This document shows, piece by piece, positions 1-8,519 of a stretch of DNA of 64,000 nucleotides (the first letter of the stretch is position 1; every line of letters begins with the position of its first letter). Location: positions 1 through 64,000 of the forward strand of contig CAMEOT010000004.1 in the NCBI GenBank assembly GCA_945929965.1. Reading direction: 5' to 3'. The position numbers and the translations under genes were made by a program. The notes beneath the pieces are model-generated. The model was not told the DNA's origin. It worked only from the letters and a program-made list of their open reading frames with translations, and made no database searches. This DNA comes from an uncultured Lachnospiraceae bacterium (GTDB lineage: Bacteria > Bacillota > Clostridia > Lachnospirales > Lachnospiraceae).

Positions 1-175
1 CTCTGAAAATCTTGGAATTTTCAGGGTTGCATTACTGTTTATTTGTCAAAGATCATAACCTCTCTTTTATGAGAAGCTTTGCTGTTGTTTCAGCGACAGC
101 TTTAATAGTTTATCATAGTCATCTCTGTTTGTCAAATACTTTTTTCCAGTATTTTTGACATCCTGCAACAGCTAA
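1..175. other. Non-coding edge of the window
   Basis: No convincing gene is visible. A short inverted repeat lies near the start (CTGAAAAT pairing with ATTTTCAG, about 3-24), and a GCTGT/ACAGC pair lies near 80-100. Both are downstream of the minus-strand tRNA genes and could help end that transcript. Neither has a clear T-run. Confidence 0.3.
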
Positions 176-264
176 CGGAGAAGGAGGGATTTGAACCCTC
201 GCGCCGCTATTAACGACCTGCACCCTTTCCAGGGGTGTCCCTTCAACCTCTTGGGTACTTCTCC
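176..264 (-). tRNA. tRNA-Ser (anticodon GGA)
   Basis: Read on the minus strand this is an 89-nt type II tRNA. The acceptor stem is GGAGAAG/CTTCTCC with discriminator G. The anticodon stem CACCC/GGGTG encloses the loop CTGGAAA, giving anticodon GGA. A long variable arm and a T-arm GGTTCAAATCC follow, as expected for serine tRNA. No CCA is encoded. It is the second gene of a two-tRNA unit. Confidence 0.95.
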
Positions 265-315
265 AGATAGTTGATTCTAATAATCTATATAATGATCGGC
301 GGCACGAATGCCTAG

Positions 316-401
316 CGGAGAGAGTGGGATTCGAACCCACGCGCCCTTTCGGACAAACGGTTTTCAAGACCGCCTCGTTATGACCACTTCGATATCTCTC
401 C
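316..401 (-). tRNA. tRNA-Ser (anticodon TGA)
   Basis: This is an 86-nt type II tRNA on the minus strand. The acceptor stem is GGAGAGA/TCTCTCC and the anticodon loop CTTGAAA gives anticodon TGA. It has a long variable arm and T-arm GGTTCGAATCC. It lies 51 bp upstream of tRNA-Ser(GGA) and is first to be transcribed from the promoter at 455-483. Together the two read UCN and UCY codons. Confidence 0.95.
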
Positions 402-454
402 GAATGTGTGTCCATTTCCTTGTCATCTTTGATGTTTGCCTGACGACAAAAGCT

Positions 455-483
455 ATTCTAACAAAAAGGAATACTATTGTCAA
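455..483 (-). promoter_or_regulatory. Sigma-A type promoter of the tRNA-Ser pair
   Basis: On the minus strand TTGACA (478-483) and TAGAAT (455-460) are separated by exactly 17 bp and point at the two tRNA-Ser genes. The -35 is a perfect consensus match, fitting a strong tRNA promoter. Confidence 0.8.
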
Positions 484-521
484 CACATTTTTACACAATT
501 TTTATTTTAATTTTTTTCAAT

Positions 522-563
522 AAGAAAAAGCCCATTTTATCACACTTCCGGGCTTTTTCTTTT
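522..563 (-). terminator. Intrinsic terminator downstream of the esterase gene
   Basis: The arms AGAAAAAGCCC and GGGCTTTTTCT form a hairpin. On the minus strand it is followed by a T-rich tract, 70 bp beyond the stop of the SGNH esterase. It separates the polysaccharide operon from the tRNA promoter. Confidence 0.7.
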
Positions 564-634
564 TCCTGAAAATACAGTTTTTTCTTTTAATTGTTTCTGA
601 TTTGGTAAAATTGTTGTGTTTTTTTCCACAACTG

Positions 635-1360
635 TCAAAGTTTTAAATCGTCCAGCAAAAGTTCTGCATAGATGCCACCGATCTCTCTTAATCCTTTTGC
701 AATCAGCGATGCGAAATTCACAGCACCGTCATAGCGAAGGTGGGTATTATCCTCGGATTTCTCCGGATGATTCTTATACTCGCCCTCCGGGAAGAACATA
801 TACCATCTTCTGCTGTTCTTCTCTCCGGCTTTTTTCAGCTCCATACGGCTCATGCTGTAAAGATCCACCAGAGGAACATTATTTTTCTCCGCGGTCTGCT
901 TCATGGCAGCCACATAATCGGAATGTGCTCCGATCCCCAAGTGTTTCTCATCCATAAAGCATCTACGCTCCAAAGGAGTGATCAGCACCGGATAAGCGCT
1001 ATGATCTCTTGCCACGCGAATAAAGGTTTCGAGATTCTCCATGTAAGTGGAAAAAGGCTCTGTATATCTGGTGGGATCCTCTTTTTTCTCGTCATTGTGT
1101 CCAAACTGGATAAACAGGAAATCTCCTGCACCAATTTTCTCCTCTATGGCTTTCAGTCTCCCCTCGTCCATAAAGCTTTTAGTGCTTCTGCCGTTCTTGG
1201 CATGATTGCATACCTGATATTCCGGCTTTACAAATAAAGGAAATACCTGGCCAATGCCTGTCTGCGGATAGGTCGTATAGTCATTGGTCTGGACTGTGGA
1301 ATCTGCAGCCCAAAAAATTCTGTTCATTTCTGCCCTCATTTCTGCGCTTCCCCTGCGCAT
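635..1360 (-). CDS. SGNH/GDSL esterase, rhamnogalacturonan acetylesterase-like
   Basis: A 241-residue cytosolic protein with no signal peptide. The SGNH blocks are visible: AADSTVQT near the N-terminus in place of the GDS block, GRSTKSF for block II, FGHND for block III, and EDNTHL with the DxxH aspartate and histidine near the C-terminus. This pattern fits the RhgT/YesT-like enzymes that remove acetyl groups from rhamnogalacturonan oligomers. The ATG at 1360 has an AGGAT-like site upstream, and internal ATGs at 1339 and 1327 remain possible. It is the last gene of the importer operon, behind a stable hairpin at 1414-1439, so it probably deacetylates imported fragments. Family confident, exact substrate inferred. 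Confidence 0.8.
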   Translation of the reverse strand: MRRGSAEMRAEMNRIFWAADSTVQTNDYTTYPQTGIGQVFPLFVKPEYQVCNHAKNGRSTKSFMDEGRLKAIEEKIGAGDFLFIQFGHNDEKKEDPTRYTEPFSTYMENLETFIRVARDHSAYPVLITPLERRCFMDEKHLGIGAHSDYVAAMKQTAEKNNVPLVDLYSMSRMELKKAGEKNSRRWYMFFPEGEYKNHPEKSEDNTHLRYDGAVNFASLIAKGLREIGGIYAELLLDDLKL

Positions 1361-1413
1361 CTGTCATCCTGCAATGTAGGAAACATGGTTTCGGATTTCT
1401 CTTGAAATACAAC

Positions 1414-1439
1414 ACAAGGGAAACCGAAGTTTCCCTTGT
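1414..1439 (-). other. Intercistronic hairpin with C(UUCG)G loop
   Basis: A perfect 11-bp stem closes on the four bases TTCG when read on the minus strand, giving the very stable C(UUCG)G tetraloop. No T-run follows, so it is more likely an mRNA-stabilising or partial-termination element between the permease and esterase genes than a full terminator. Confidence 0.7.
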
Positions 1440-1467
1440 CTAAGTCAAAATACATGCGAGAAGAAAA

Positions 1468-2337
1468 TCACTCCTTAACAGCGCCGATATTAACACCCTT
1501 TACGAAGTATTTCTGCAGGAAAGGATACAGTGCCATGAAAGGAAGGATTGCACATACGATCGCTGCATAGAACAGAGTGTTCTGGGATACCGAATACTGT
1601 GTGGTAGGGGTATCACCATCCATGATCATATTACGTAACTGATACTGGAAGTTAACCTGATCAGGATTGGTAATATAGATCTTAACGGTAGAATAGTCAT
1701 TCCATACGGTAACTGCGAACATCAGGCCGATGGAAGCCAGAGCTGCCTTGGACAGAGGAAGCACGATCTTGAAGAAGATTCCCATAGGGGAACATCCGTC
1801 AATCTCGGCCGCCTCAAACAGGCTGGCAGGTATTCCTTCGAAGAAGTTACGCATCAGTACCAGGTTGTACACGTTCATACCGTGCTTTACAACCAGGATC
1901 CACATGCTATTAACCAGGTGTAACTGCTTCATTACCAGGTACTCGGGGATCATACCACCGGAGAAGATCATGGTAAAAAGAAGGAAATATGCGAAGGAGT
2001 TACGTCCAGGCATATCAAACTGGATCAGCACATAGCCACCCAGGGTGGACAGGAGCAGACCAAGTAAAGTACCGAGCGCAGTTGTGATAACGGAGTTGAT
2101 GAAAGGTCTGTACAGTCTCTGGGTATGAATGATGGTCTTATAGCCATCTAAGGTAAAATCCTCCGGCCACAGTCTGAACTGATATACACCCACAGCATTG
2201 AAGGAGTCTACTACTACCTTCCAGATAGGTACCAGTACCAGGAGGCCGATCAGAATAAATACGATGTAGTTTACAATATCGAATACATGAACCTTTTTCT
2301 TAGGTTTACGATAAGCTGTCTTTGCCACGTTTAACAC
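1468..2337 (-). CDS. Carbohydrate ABC transporter permease, LplC/YtcP type
   Basis: A 289-residue inner-membrane permease of the CUT1 class with about six hydrophobic segments. The EAA loop reads EAAEIDGCSPMGIFFKIVLP at roughly residues 180-200 and docks the shared ATPase. The C-terminus has the typical VKGVNIGAVKE ending. It starts 3 bp after the stop of the partner permease, so the two are translationally coupled. No ATPase gene is present in the module, which is normal for importers that share an MsmX-like ATPase. Substrate is inferred from the neighbouring esterase to be a pectin-type oligosaccharide. Confidence 0.92.
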   Translation of the reverse strand: MLNVAKTAYRKPKKKVHVFDIVNYIVFILIGLLVLVPIWKVVVDSFNAVGVYQFRLWPEDFTLDGYKTIIHTQRLYRPFINSVITTALGTLLGLLLSTLGGYVLIQFDMPGRNSFAYFLLFTMIFSGGMIPEYLVMKQLHLVNSMWILVVKHGMNVYNLVLMRNFFEGIPASLFEAAEIDGCSPMGIFFKIVLPLSKAALASIGLMFAVTVWNDYSTVKIYITNPDQVNFQYQLRNMIMDGDTPTTQYSVSQNTLFYAAIVCAILPFMALYPFLQKYFVKGVNIGAVKE

Positions 2338-2340
2338 CTC

Positions 2341-3306
2341 CTATACAATGCCACGGCCACGGGTCTTCTTACTAGCCCAGTTACATACCAGTACCAGGAC
2401 ACAGCCAACCAGGGACTTGAAGAGACCAACTGCTGTAGAGTAACCATAGTTCGGCAGAGCTATTGCGAATGTCTGACGATAAATATAAGTAGAAATAACA
2501 TCAGATACGCTGTATACCGCATTGTTGTACAATACGAATACGGACTCGAACATGTTCATAACCTTAGCAAGATTCAGGATCAATACGGTGATGATGGTGT
2601 TAGCCAGTGCAGGCAGCGTTACGAAACGCATCTTCTGCATACGGGTTGCACCGTCGATATCGGCAGCTTCATACAGCTCCGGGTTGATACCTGCCAGAGT
2701 AGCCAGGAAGATAATGGTTCCCCAACCGGTCTCTTTCCAGATATTGATAAGGTAGAAGATCGGTCTCCACCATGCAGTGCTTGCCAGGAAATAAATTCCC
2801 TTGGCATCCGGTGCCAGGATGCCCCAGTCACGCAGCAATCCATTTACCAGACCGGTAGAGGAAGGAGACAGGAACAGGCTGAAGATAGATGCAACTACTG
2901 CCCATGACATAAAGTGGGGCAGATATATGATAGTCTGCAAAGTTTTCTTTGCAAAGAGATTTCCCATTTCATTTAAGAAGATTGATACGATAACCGCAGT
3001 AAAGGTCGTGATCAATAACTTCATAATACTTAGTTCCAATGTGTTTCTGAATGCACTCCAGAACGCATCGGTCTTAAACATACTGTAAAAATGCTTCAGT
3101 CCTACAAAAGTAGGAGCACCTACGGGCTTGTAATCGTAGAATGCATAACGAATACCAAGCATGGGCCAGTAATACATGACCAAAATGAACACAAATACAG
3201 GCAGGAACATCAAATAGTAGCCTCTGTTATTCCAGATTCGAAGACCAAGAGGCTTGTGACGTACTTCTACGCCGGTGGATGTGGTGATTTTCTTTTTCTT
3301 GCTCAT
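2341..3306 (-). CDS. Carbohydrate ABC transporter permease, LplB/YteP type
   Basis: A 321-residue membrane protein with a basic cytoplasmic N-terminus, then about six transmembrane segments. The EAA loop is EAADIDGATRMQKMRFVTLP, near residues 215-235. It forms the heterodimeric channel with the downstream permease. Relatives such as YteP and LplB import acidic or complex glycans and pair with large lipoproteins like the one encoded upstream. A hairpin at 3359-3399 separates it from the lipoprotein gene, which would let the lipoprotein be made in excess. Confidence 0.92.
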   Translation of the reverse strand: MSKKKKITTSTGVEVRHKPLGLRIWNNRGYYLMFLPVFVFILVMYYWPMLGIRYAFYDYKPVGAPTFVGLKHFYSMFKTDAFWSAFRNTLELSIMKLLITTFTAVIVSIFLNEMGNLFAKKTLQTIIYLPHFMSWAVVASIFSLFLSPSSTGLVNGLLRDWGILAPDAKGIYFLASTAWWRPIFYLINIWKETGWGTIIFLATLAGINPELYEAADIDGATRMQKMRFVTLPALANTIITVLILNLAKVMNMFESVFVLYNNAVYSVSDVISTYIYRQTFAIALPNYGYSTAVGLFKSLVGCVLVLVCNWASKKTRGRGIV

Positions 3307-3358
3307 ACCATCCCTCTTCCTTTCAACTTCATCTCACACATTCTTTTCTCTCTAAAAT

Positions 3359-3399
3359 ATCCTGTCCCATGGGTTTTTGCATCCCGGCGGGACAGGATA
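3359..3399 (-). other. Stem-loop between binding-protein and permease genes
   Basis: ATCCTGTCCC pairs with GGGACAGGAT around a loop of about 20 nt. It lies just downstream of the binding-protein stop on the minus strand and lacks a T-run. Such hairpins typically stabilise the upstream message so that binding protein exceeds permease. Confidence 0.6.
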
Positions 3400-3445
3400 A
3401 TTATATCATGTTTTTGTAGCTTCTGCTACGATATTGCAGATATTA

Positions 3446-5059
3446 TTACTGATTCAGTTCAGCTAAGCACTGATCAATGATGGAACCAACAGTGTCAACG
3501 TAGGTCTGCATAGCTGCATCTACATCGCCGCCATCTACTACTACGGAAGTGATAGCTGCCAGCTTAGCATCATAGATGGTGCCGGACTCGTTGGTGTAGG
3601 TCTCAGAAGTAGGAGACTGAGGAGCATCCTTGCAGTTCTCGGTGAAGAACTTGTTGCCTTCTGCTGCCAGGCTGGAGATATCGTTAAAGCCGTTGTCCAG
3701 AGAACAGATAACCAGAGCGGGATCCAGAGCGTTCTTCTTCCATACGGAGTTAGGATCATTAGGAGACTGCTTTAAGTGGAACTGACCGTCTTCGTACTCG
3801 TAGGACTTCTCTTTGTCAGTACCTGCATTGATGGTGAAGCTTTCAGCCTTGGTAGACCAGTGAACATCTTCAGCACCGTAGGTCCACAGAGTCTGCACCT
3901 TGTCGCCATCCATCATGGTCTCGATGAATGCATCGAAGATAGCCTGCTCACGGGAGTTGTCTCCGTCACCGTCGTCAATGATAACCCATACAGGAGCTTC
4001 TCTGTTCAGGTAAGCGCCAACCTCAGCGATAGGAGCCAGCTCAACCAGCTTCTCGTCAACACCGTTCTTGATCAGGTTATCGGTCAGAGTCTGATACCAG
4101 GAACCTGCCCAGTAAGTGAATACACCTGAAGAACCGGTCTGATCGTTGGAGAACCATTTCTCACGAGCGATCTTGGTGGAAGCGGTCAGGGTCTCAGGAT
4201 CGATAGCGCCATCCTTGTAAGCCTGCTGTAATCTTAACAGAGCTGCCTTGGTAGCATCGGTCTGGAATCCATCGTACCAGGTACCGTTGTCATCCTGCAG
4301 GATTGCAGGATAAGAATCCTGCCAGAACTCAGGCAGATAGTTTACGTAAGGAGCTTCGTTACCAACGAAACCAGCTGCGATAACACCATATGTATCACCG
4401 GTTACGCCGTTACCATCGGGATCTTCGTTGTGGAACTTTAACAGCATGTTGTAGTAATCATCATAAGTCTTGATGTCTTCAGCCTTCAGACCAACTGCAT
4501 CTAACCATGCCTGCTTAACATAAGTAACACATCCATTACCATAGGTAGGAGCGAAACCATACAGATGACCTTCCTCATCCTTCAGGTTCTCGTTGATCTC
4601 AGGCAGGATCAGGTGAGACTGGAATTTAGCGTTTGCATATGCTTCAGACATATCCCACAGCAGACCGGTAGGTGCATACTGCTTGAACATATCTGCACTC
4701 ATGATCATTACATCAGGATAGTCACCGCCTGCGAACAGACGACCTACTGCATCGGTATAACCGGAGTGGTCTAACTGCTGGATGTTCATCTTAATAGGAT
4801 GACCGATTGCTTCGGATACTGCATCATCCCACTGCTGAACGAATTCAGCCTGACCGTTATCAACGGTTGCGGTCAGAGTACCATTAACTACTACGTTAAT
4901 CTCCTCCAGATTGTAAGCTTCGGTGGAAGCCTCGGTAGAAGCTGCTGCGCTGTCAGTTGCTGCTGCGCTCTGTGCAGGAGCATCGTTGCTGCTTCCGCAT
5001 GCTGCTAAGGAAGCTACCATAGCAGATGCTAAAAGTACGGATAATACTTTTCTCTTCAT
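3446..5059 (-). CDS. Extracellular sugar-binding lipoprotein of the CUT1 importer
   Basis: A 537-residue lipoprotein. The N-terminus MKRKVLSVLLASAMVASLAAC is a type II signal peptide with lipobox LAAC, followed by an Ala/Ser/Thr-rich linker. The rest is a large family 1 solute-binding domain (LplA/YtcQ class). The start at 5059 is set by GGGAGGAAC 3-4 nt before the ATG; the open frame continues upstream to 5200 but that part contains no signal peptide and is promoter DNA. It is the first gene of the importer operon and faces the AraC-type regulator. Substrate probably a pectic oligosaccharide, inferred from context. Confidence 0.93.
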   Translation of the reverse strand: MKRKVLSVLLASAMVASLAACGSSNDAPAQSAAATDSAAASTEASTEAYNLEEINVVVNGTLTATVDNGQAEFVQQWDDAVSEAIGHPIKMNIQQLDHSGYTDAVGRLFAGGDYPDVMIMSADMFKQYAPTGLLWDMSEAYANAKFQSHLILPEINENLKDEEGHLYGFAPTYGNGCVTYVKQAWLDAVGLKAEDIKTYDDYYNMLLKFHNEDPDGNGVTGDTYGVIAAGFVGNEAPYVNYLPEFWQDSYPAILQDDNGTWYDGFQTDATKAALLRLQQAYKDGAIDPETLTASTKIAREKWFSNDQTGSSGVFTYWAGSWYQTLTDNLIKNGVDEKLVELAPIAEVGAYLNREAPVWVIIDDGDGDNSREQAIFDAFIETMMDGDKVQTLWTYGAEDVHWSTKAESFTINAGTDKEKSYEYEDGQFHLKQSPNDPNSVWKKNALDPALVICSLDNGFNDISSLAAEGNKFFTENCKDAPQSPTSETYTNESGTIYDAKLAAITSVVVDGGDVDAAMQTYVDTVGSIIDQCLAELNQ

Positions 5060-5207
5060 TTTGTTCCTCCCTAAAAATTTGGAATCATGATTTGTCATGG
5101 GGTCATTCCCTTGACTTGCCCTCACCTTACCATCCGTCACCGGGAAAAACAAGTTACAATTTTTGCGTTCGGGTGCAAATTTTGACCATCGGTTCTGCAA
5201 ACCCTTG

Positions 5208-5237
5208 ATTTTACTGCATTCTTTGAAAGCACTTACA
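5208..5237 (-). promoter_or_regulatory. Candidate promoter of the importer operon
   Basis: On the minus strand TAAAAT (5208-5213) lies 18 bp from TGTAAG (5232-5237). The weak -35 is inside the proximal copy of the direct repeat at 5222-5238, an arrangement typical of promoters that need an AraC-family activator. Confidence 0.5.
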
Positions 5238-5269
5238 TTTGATATTTTTAAATTTGAAAGGGGTTACAT
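5222..5269. promoter_or_regulatory. Paired direct repeats, likely AraC-type operator or cre sites
   Basis: TTTGAAAGCACTTACAT (5222-5238) and TTTGAAAGGGGTTACAT (5253-5269) match at 14 of 17 positions and are offset by 31 bp, about three helical turns. They lie between the divergent importer operon and the AraC-type regulator gene. TGAAAGCACTTACA also matches the CcpA cre consensus at 13 of 14 positions, so catabolite control is an alternative or additional reading. Confidence 0.65.
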
Positions 5270-5356
5270 CTTGCTTCCTTTGTAAGTAACTGATACAATA
5301 GACATGGTTTATTCGGTATATTATCTAAAAAAATTGAGACACGGGAGTGATCATGA

Positions 5357-7603
5357 ATGATTCTTAATAAAAAAGACACCCTTAATGATACAAATTATAC
5401 AAGCCACAACAGTACATTAATGCTGAAAATGGTAACCTCTTACAGTATTTTCCTGCTGATCATTCTGGTTTTGTTCATCTTTTTATACCGTTCTACGATA
5501 AATAACGCACGTGATTCTTACGATCAGCAGAACGAGACAACCCTGATCAGCAATGCAGAGCTGTTTGAAAGCGATCTGAACATCATGGAGGTATATTGCC
5601 GGCAGCTTTTGCAAAACGACACCTTCCGTAAGGTCATGAATTATCATAATACCTACTATCCTTTTACGGAGATGGGGAATGAATTACAGAATTCCCTGGC
5701 GACAAATGTATATGCAGAGGCGCTTCTACCGTTAAAAGAGTCCTTTGTCTATTTTCCGGAGACAGACTATGTATTGAATCCTACTTATTTTATATCCGCA
5801 AAGCGGTTCTATAACTGGATCCAGAAGTACTCTTCTACCGAAAAGGAACTGTGGCACTCCTACATGACGGAACCGGAATACAAGAACCGCTTTCTTCCCA
5901 TGGATCAGTTCATGCCAAATTACAGCGAAAAATACTATATGTATATCATCGATCTGAACGATCTCTACTATATGGATGCCAACGCGAAGGTCTGCTTTAT
6001 CTTCGAACAGGATAAAATGGCGGATCTATTCGACTGTGTACAGATGGATGGTGATAATTTTCTGGCTGTGACCGCGGAAGATACCTCCAATGTGCTTACG
6101 ATAAATACCCCGGACAGCATTTCTGCAGAAATGCTGGATTCCCTGGACTTTAATAAGGGATATGCCCAGGTCCGTCTGAACGATCAGACTTTTACTTTAG
6201 GGAAATATACTTCTGATAATACCAATTATTCTTATTATTTTAGTTTTCCTCCCTATAAAGTGACCGGGGGTCTTGGAGGCACACAGTTATTTTTCATCTT
6301 ACTGGCAATGTCTGCACTGGTGATCGGCGGTTCTCTGGTATATTATTTTTCCCGTCGGAATGTTCGGCCTATTATTGAACTCGGTCAGGAGCTGCAGACT
6401 GCTGTGGAAGTACAGAAGAATCTGCAGGAGGTCGTGGACAGCCAGCGTCCCATTATCTGTACCTCTTATGTCAGACAACTTTTGTCCGGTACCGCCACTT
6501 CCGAAGACGAAGTGACTTATATGGAGAATTATCTGGGGATCACTGCTTCTTCTTATTATAATGTGTTATATATTGTGTACTATAATAACTTTGGCGATAA
6601 TGTAGAAAACGCTCTTCCCGGCGGCGTGGAATCTGTCGAGGAGCTGGAGAAGATCATCGAGTCCGCACTGGAGAATTTCTTCGGTACACCACTTTTCTAC
6701 TTCAGCCCTTCGGACCGGACCTATTCCGTTCTGCTGCACTGTTCCGAAAAAGAGGGAAATGATCTGATCCTGAAGATCAACAATTGTATTTTACGACTTC
6801 ATGATTATCTGCTGGATACTTACGACATCTGGCTCTTCGCTGGTATCGGTCGCAATACGGATTCCCTGATGAATGTATGGGAATGCTACCAGCAGGCCTC
6901 CGAAGCCGTAAGTTATACGACGAAGAACTATATTTTCTTCCCGTATGAATTTATTAAGAAGGATTCCAACGTGTTCTATTATCCGCCGGAGATCTCAACG
7001 AAGCTGATCCACTTCATCTCCACGGGCAATACGCCGCAGGTATTGGAGATGTTCAACCTGATCCATCAGGAGAATATCGAGGAACGTACCCTGCCGGTCA
7101 ACCTGTTAAAGTATCTGCTGTCAGATATCCGCAACACTTTATTAAAAGCAAGATTTGAGTTGCCTCAGGATGCGGATCCCGAAGCTGTAAAGGTGCTGGA
7201 TGAACGTTTCAATGAGCATCTGACCTTCAAATTGTGCGAAGATCTTGCCTTATCCCTGTGTAATCTCTTCAGTAATAAAGAGGATGACAACACCTTATCC
7301 TCTACCATCGAGAAATATATTAAAGACAATTATAAAGATCCTTCGTTGGGCTTAAACAAGATTTCAGATGAATTTCAGATCTCCGAGAGTTATTTTTCTC
7401 ATATGTTCAAGGAAAAGACCGGGGTCAACTTCTCCACTTATCTGGAGAATATCCGCATGGCGGAGGCTGCCAGACTGATCAAGGAGACCGATATCAGCTT
7501 AAATGAGCTGTATATCGCTGTGGGATATAATAATTCCAATACTTTCCGACGTGCATTCAAGAAAGTATACGGAGTAACTCCCAGTGCCATGCGTGAAAAA
7601 TAG
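5357..7603 (+). CDS. Membrane-bound AraC-family transcriptional regulator
   Basis: A 748-residue protein. One transmembrane segment is near residues 25-45 and a second near 310-335, with a large extracellular sensor region between them. A cytoplasmic linker follows, and a C-terminal AraC/XylS domain with two helix-turn-helix motifs occupies about residues 650-748 (ISDEFQISESYFSHMFKEKT and VGYNNSNTFRRAFKKVYG). This is the layout of YesS and YtdP, which control rhamnogalacturonan genes in Bacillus. GGGAGTGA precedes the ATG by 6-7 nt. Being divergent from the importer, it probably activates that operon after sensing an extracellular sugar. Ligand not known. Confidence 0.9.
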   Translation: MILNKKDTLNDTNYTSHNSTLMLKMVTSYSIFLLIILVLFIFLYRSTINNARDSYDQQNETTLISNAELFESDLNIMEVYCRQLLQNDTFRKVMNYHNTYYPFTEMGNELQNSLATNVYAEALLPLKESFVYFPETDYVLNPTYFISAKRFYNWIQKYSSTEKELWHSYMTEPEYKNRFLPMDQFMPNYSEKYYMYIIDLNDLYYMDANAKVCFIFEQDKMADLFDCVQMDGDNFLAVTAEDTSNVLTINTPDSISAEMLDSLDFNKGYAQVRLNDQTFTLGKYTSDNTNYSYYFSFPPYKVTGGLGGTQLFFILLAMSALVIGGSLVYYFSRRNVRPIIELGQELQTAVEVQKNLQEVVDSQRPIICTSYVRQLLSGTATSEDEVTYMENYLGITASSYYNVLYIVYYNNFGDNVENALPGGVESVEELEKIIESALENFFGTPLFYFSPSDRTYSVLLHCSEKEGNDLILKINNCILRLHDYLLDTYDIWLFAGIGRNTDSLMNVWECYQQASEAVSYTTKNYIFFPYEFIKKDSNVFYYPPEISTKLIHFISTGNTPQVLEMFNLIHQENIEERTLPVNLLKYLLSDIRNTLLKARFELPQDADPEAVKVLDERFNEHLTFKLCEDLALSLCNLFSNKEDDNTLSSTIEKYIKDNYKDPSLGLNKISDEFQISESYFSHMFKEKTGVNFSTYLENIRMAEAARLIKETDISLNELYIAVGYNNSNTFRRAFKKVYGVTPSAMREK

Positions 7604-7643
7604 AATGAAACAAGGTGATACGAACAGATAGAACTATATAAAA

Positions 7644-7690
7644 ACAGCCGGGGTCTGAAGGAATCAATCTTCCAGAAATGCCTCGGCTGT
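7644..7690 (-). terminator. Intrinsic terminator overlapping the 3' end of ispD
   Basis: ACAGCCG and CGGCTGT pair, with one arm inside the last codons of ispD. On the minus strand TTTTTATA follows. It ends the long tsa/ispD operon and faces the end of the AraC-type gene. Confidence 0.7.
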
Positions 7691-8476
7691 CTTCATATCT
7701 TCCGGTGTTGTGATCTTAATATTCTGATAGGATGCTTCCACCAGCTTCACCCGGGACTCGGTAAACATCTCCACCACGCTGGCATCGTCCGTTACCTGAA
7801 TGCCCTGCTCCTGCAGCTTTGGTAGCCTGTTTTGCAGCCTCTCATATGCCTGTAAAATCAGGCTGGTCTCAAATACCTGCGGAGTCTGAATATTCCAGAC
7901 GGTCCTGCGGTCCGGTGTAGACAGTGCAAATCCCTCTTCATCACTGATCTTAACGGTATCCTTGCTCTGTACCGCTGCTACGCACGCCCGGTACTGCCGA
8001 ACTGCCGCATAGGTGTCTTCCAGGATTTTCTCTGTCAGGAAAGGTCTTGCGCCGTCATGGATAAACACATAGCCGTGCTCATTCGGACGCTTAAGGCGGC
8101 CGTCTGCGATCAGCTGCAATGCCCTGCTCACAGAGAGATAACGTTCCGCTCCGCCGGAAGTAATAATATTCACCTTCGTAAAATGGTATTTCTGCACGAT
8201 TTCTTCCCGGACATAGGGAATATCTTGTTCCGAAGTCACCAAAATACAGTCATCTATAATCTTTGACTCTTCTACCGCATGCAATGCATACCAGATCAGA
8301 GGTCTGCCCTTTAACGGAAGGAACTGTTTCGCCACTGCGGAGTGCATCCTTCTTCCGCTGCCCGCTGCCAGGATAATGGCGGTGCAACGCGGTTTTTCTT
8401 TGTTCCCGTCCTCTTTTTCTGTTTTATATGCTACAAAATCTTCTGTTAAATACTCTTCTGCTACTCTGTCTATCAT
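7664..8476 (-). CDS. ispD: 2-C-methyl-D-erythritol 4-phosphate cytidylyltransferase
   Basis: A 270-residue enzyme of the non-mevalonate isoprenoid pathway, joining MEP to CTP to form CDP-ME. The nucleotide loop is ILAAGSGRRM (residues 35-44) with VAKQFLPL directly after it. HDGARPF and WNIQTPQVF complete the IspD signature. About 30 residues precede the Rossmann fold, somewhat more than usual, and the ribosome site before the ATG is weak, so a later start is possible. It is the last gene of the operon, 43 bp behind tsaD. Confidence 0.93.
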   Translation of the reverse strand: MIDRVAEEYLTEDFVAYKTEKEDGNKEKPRCTAIILAAGSGRRMHSAVAKQFLPLKGRPLIWYALHAVEESKIIDDCILVTSEQDIPYVREEIVQKYHFTKVNIITSGGAERYLSVSRALQLIADGRLKRPNEHGYVFIHDGARPFLTEKILEDTYAAVRQYRACVAAVQSKDTVKISDEEGFALSTPDRRTVWNIQTPQVFETSLILQAYERLQNRLPKLQEQGIQVTDDASVVEMFTESRVKLVEASYQNIKITTPEDMKTAEAFLED

Positions 8477-8519
8477 ATTTATGCCAGTCTTTCTATAATG
8501 TCTTTTATGTTAATACTCC

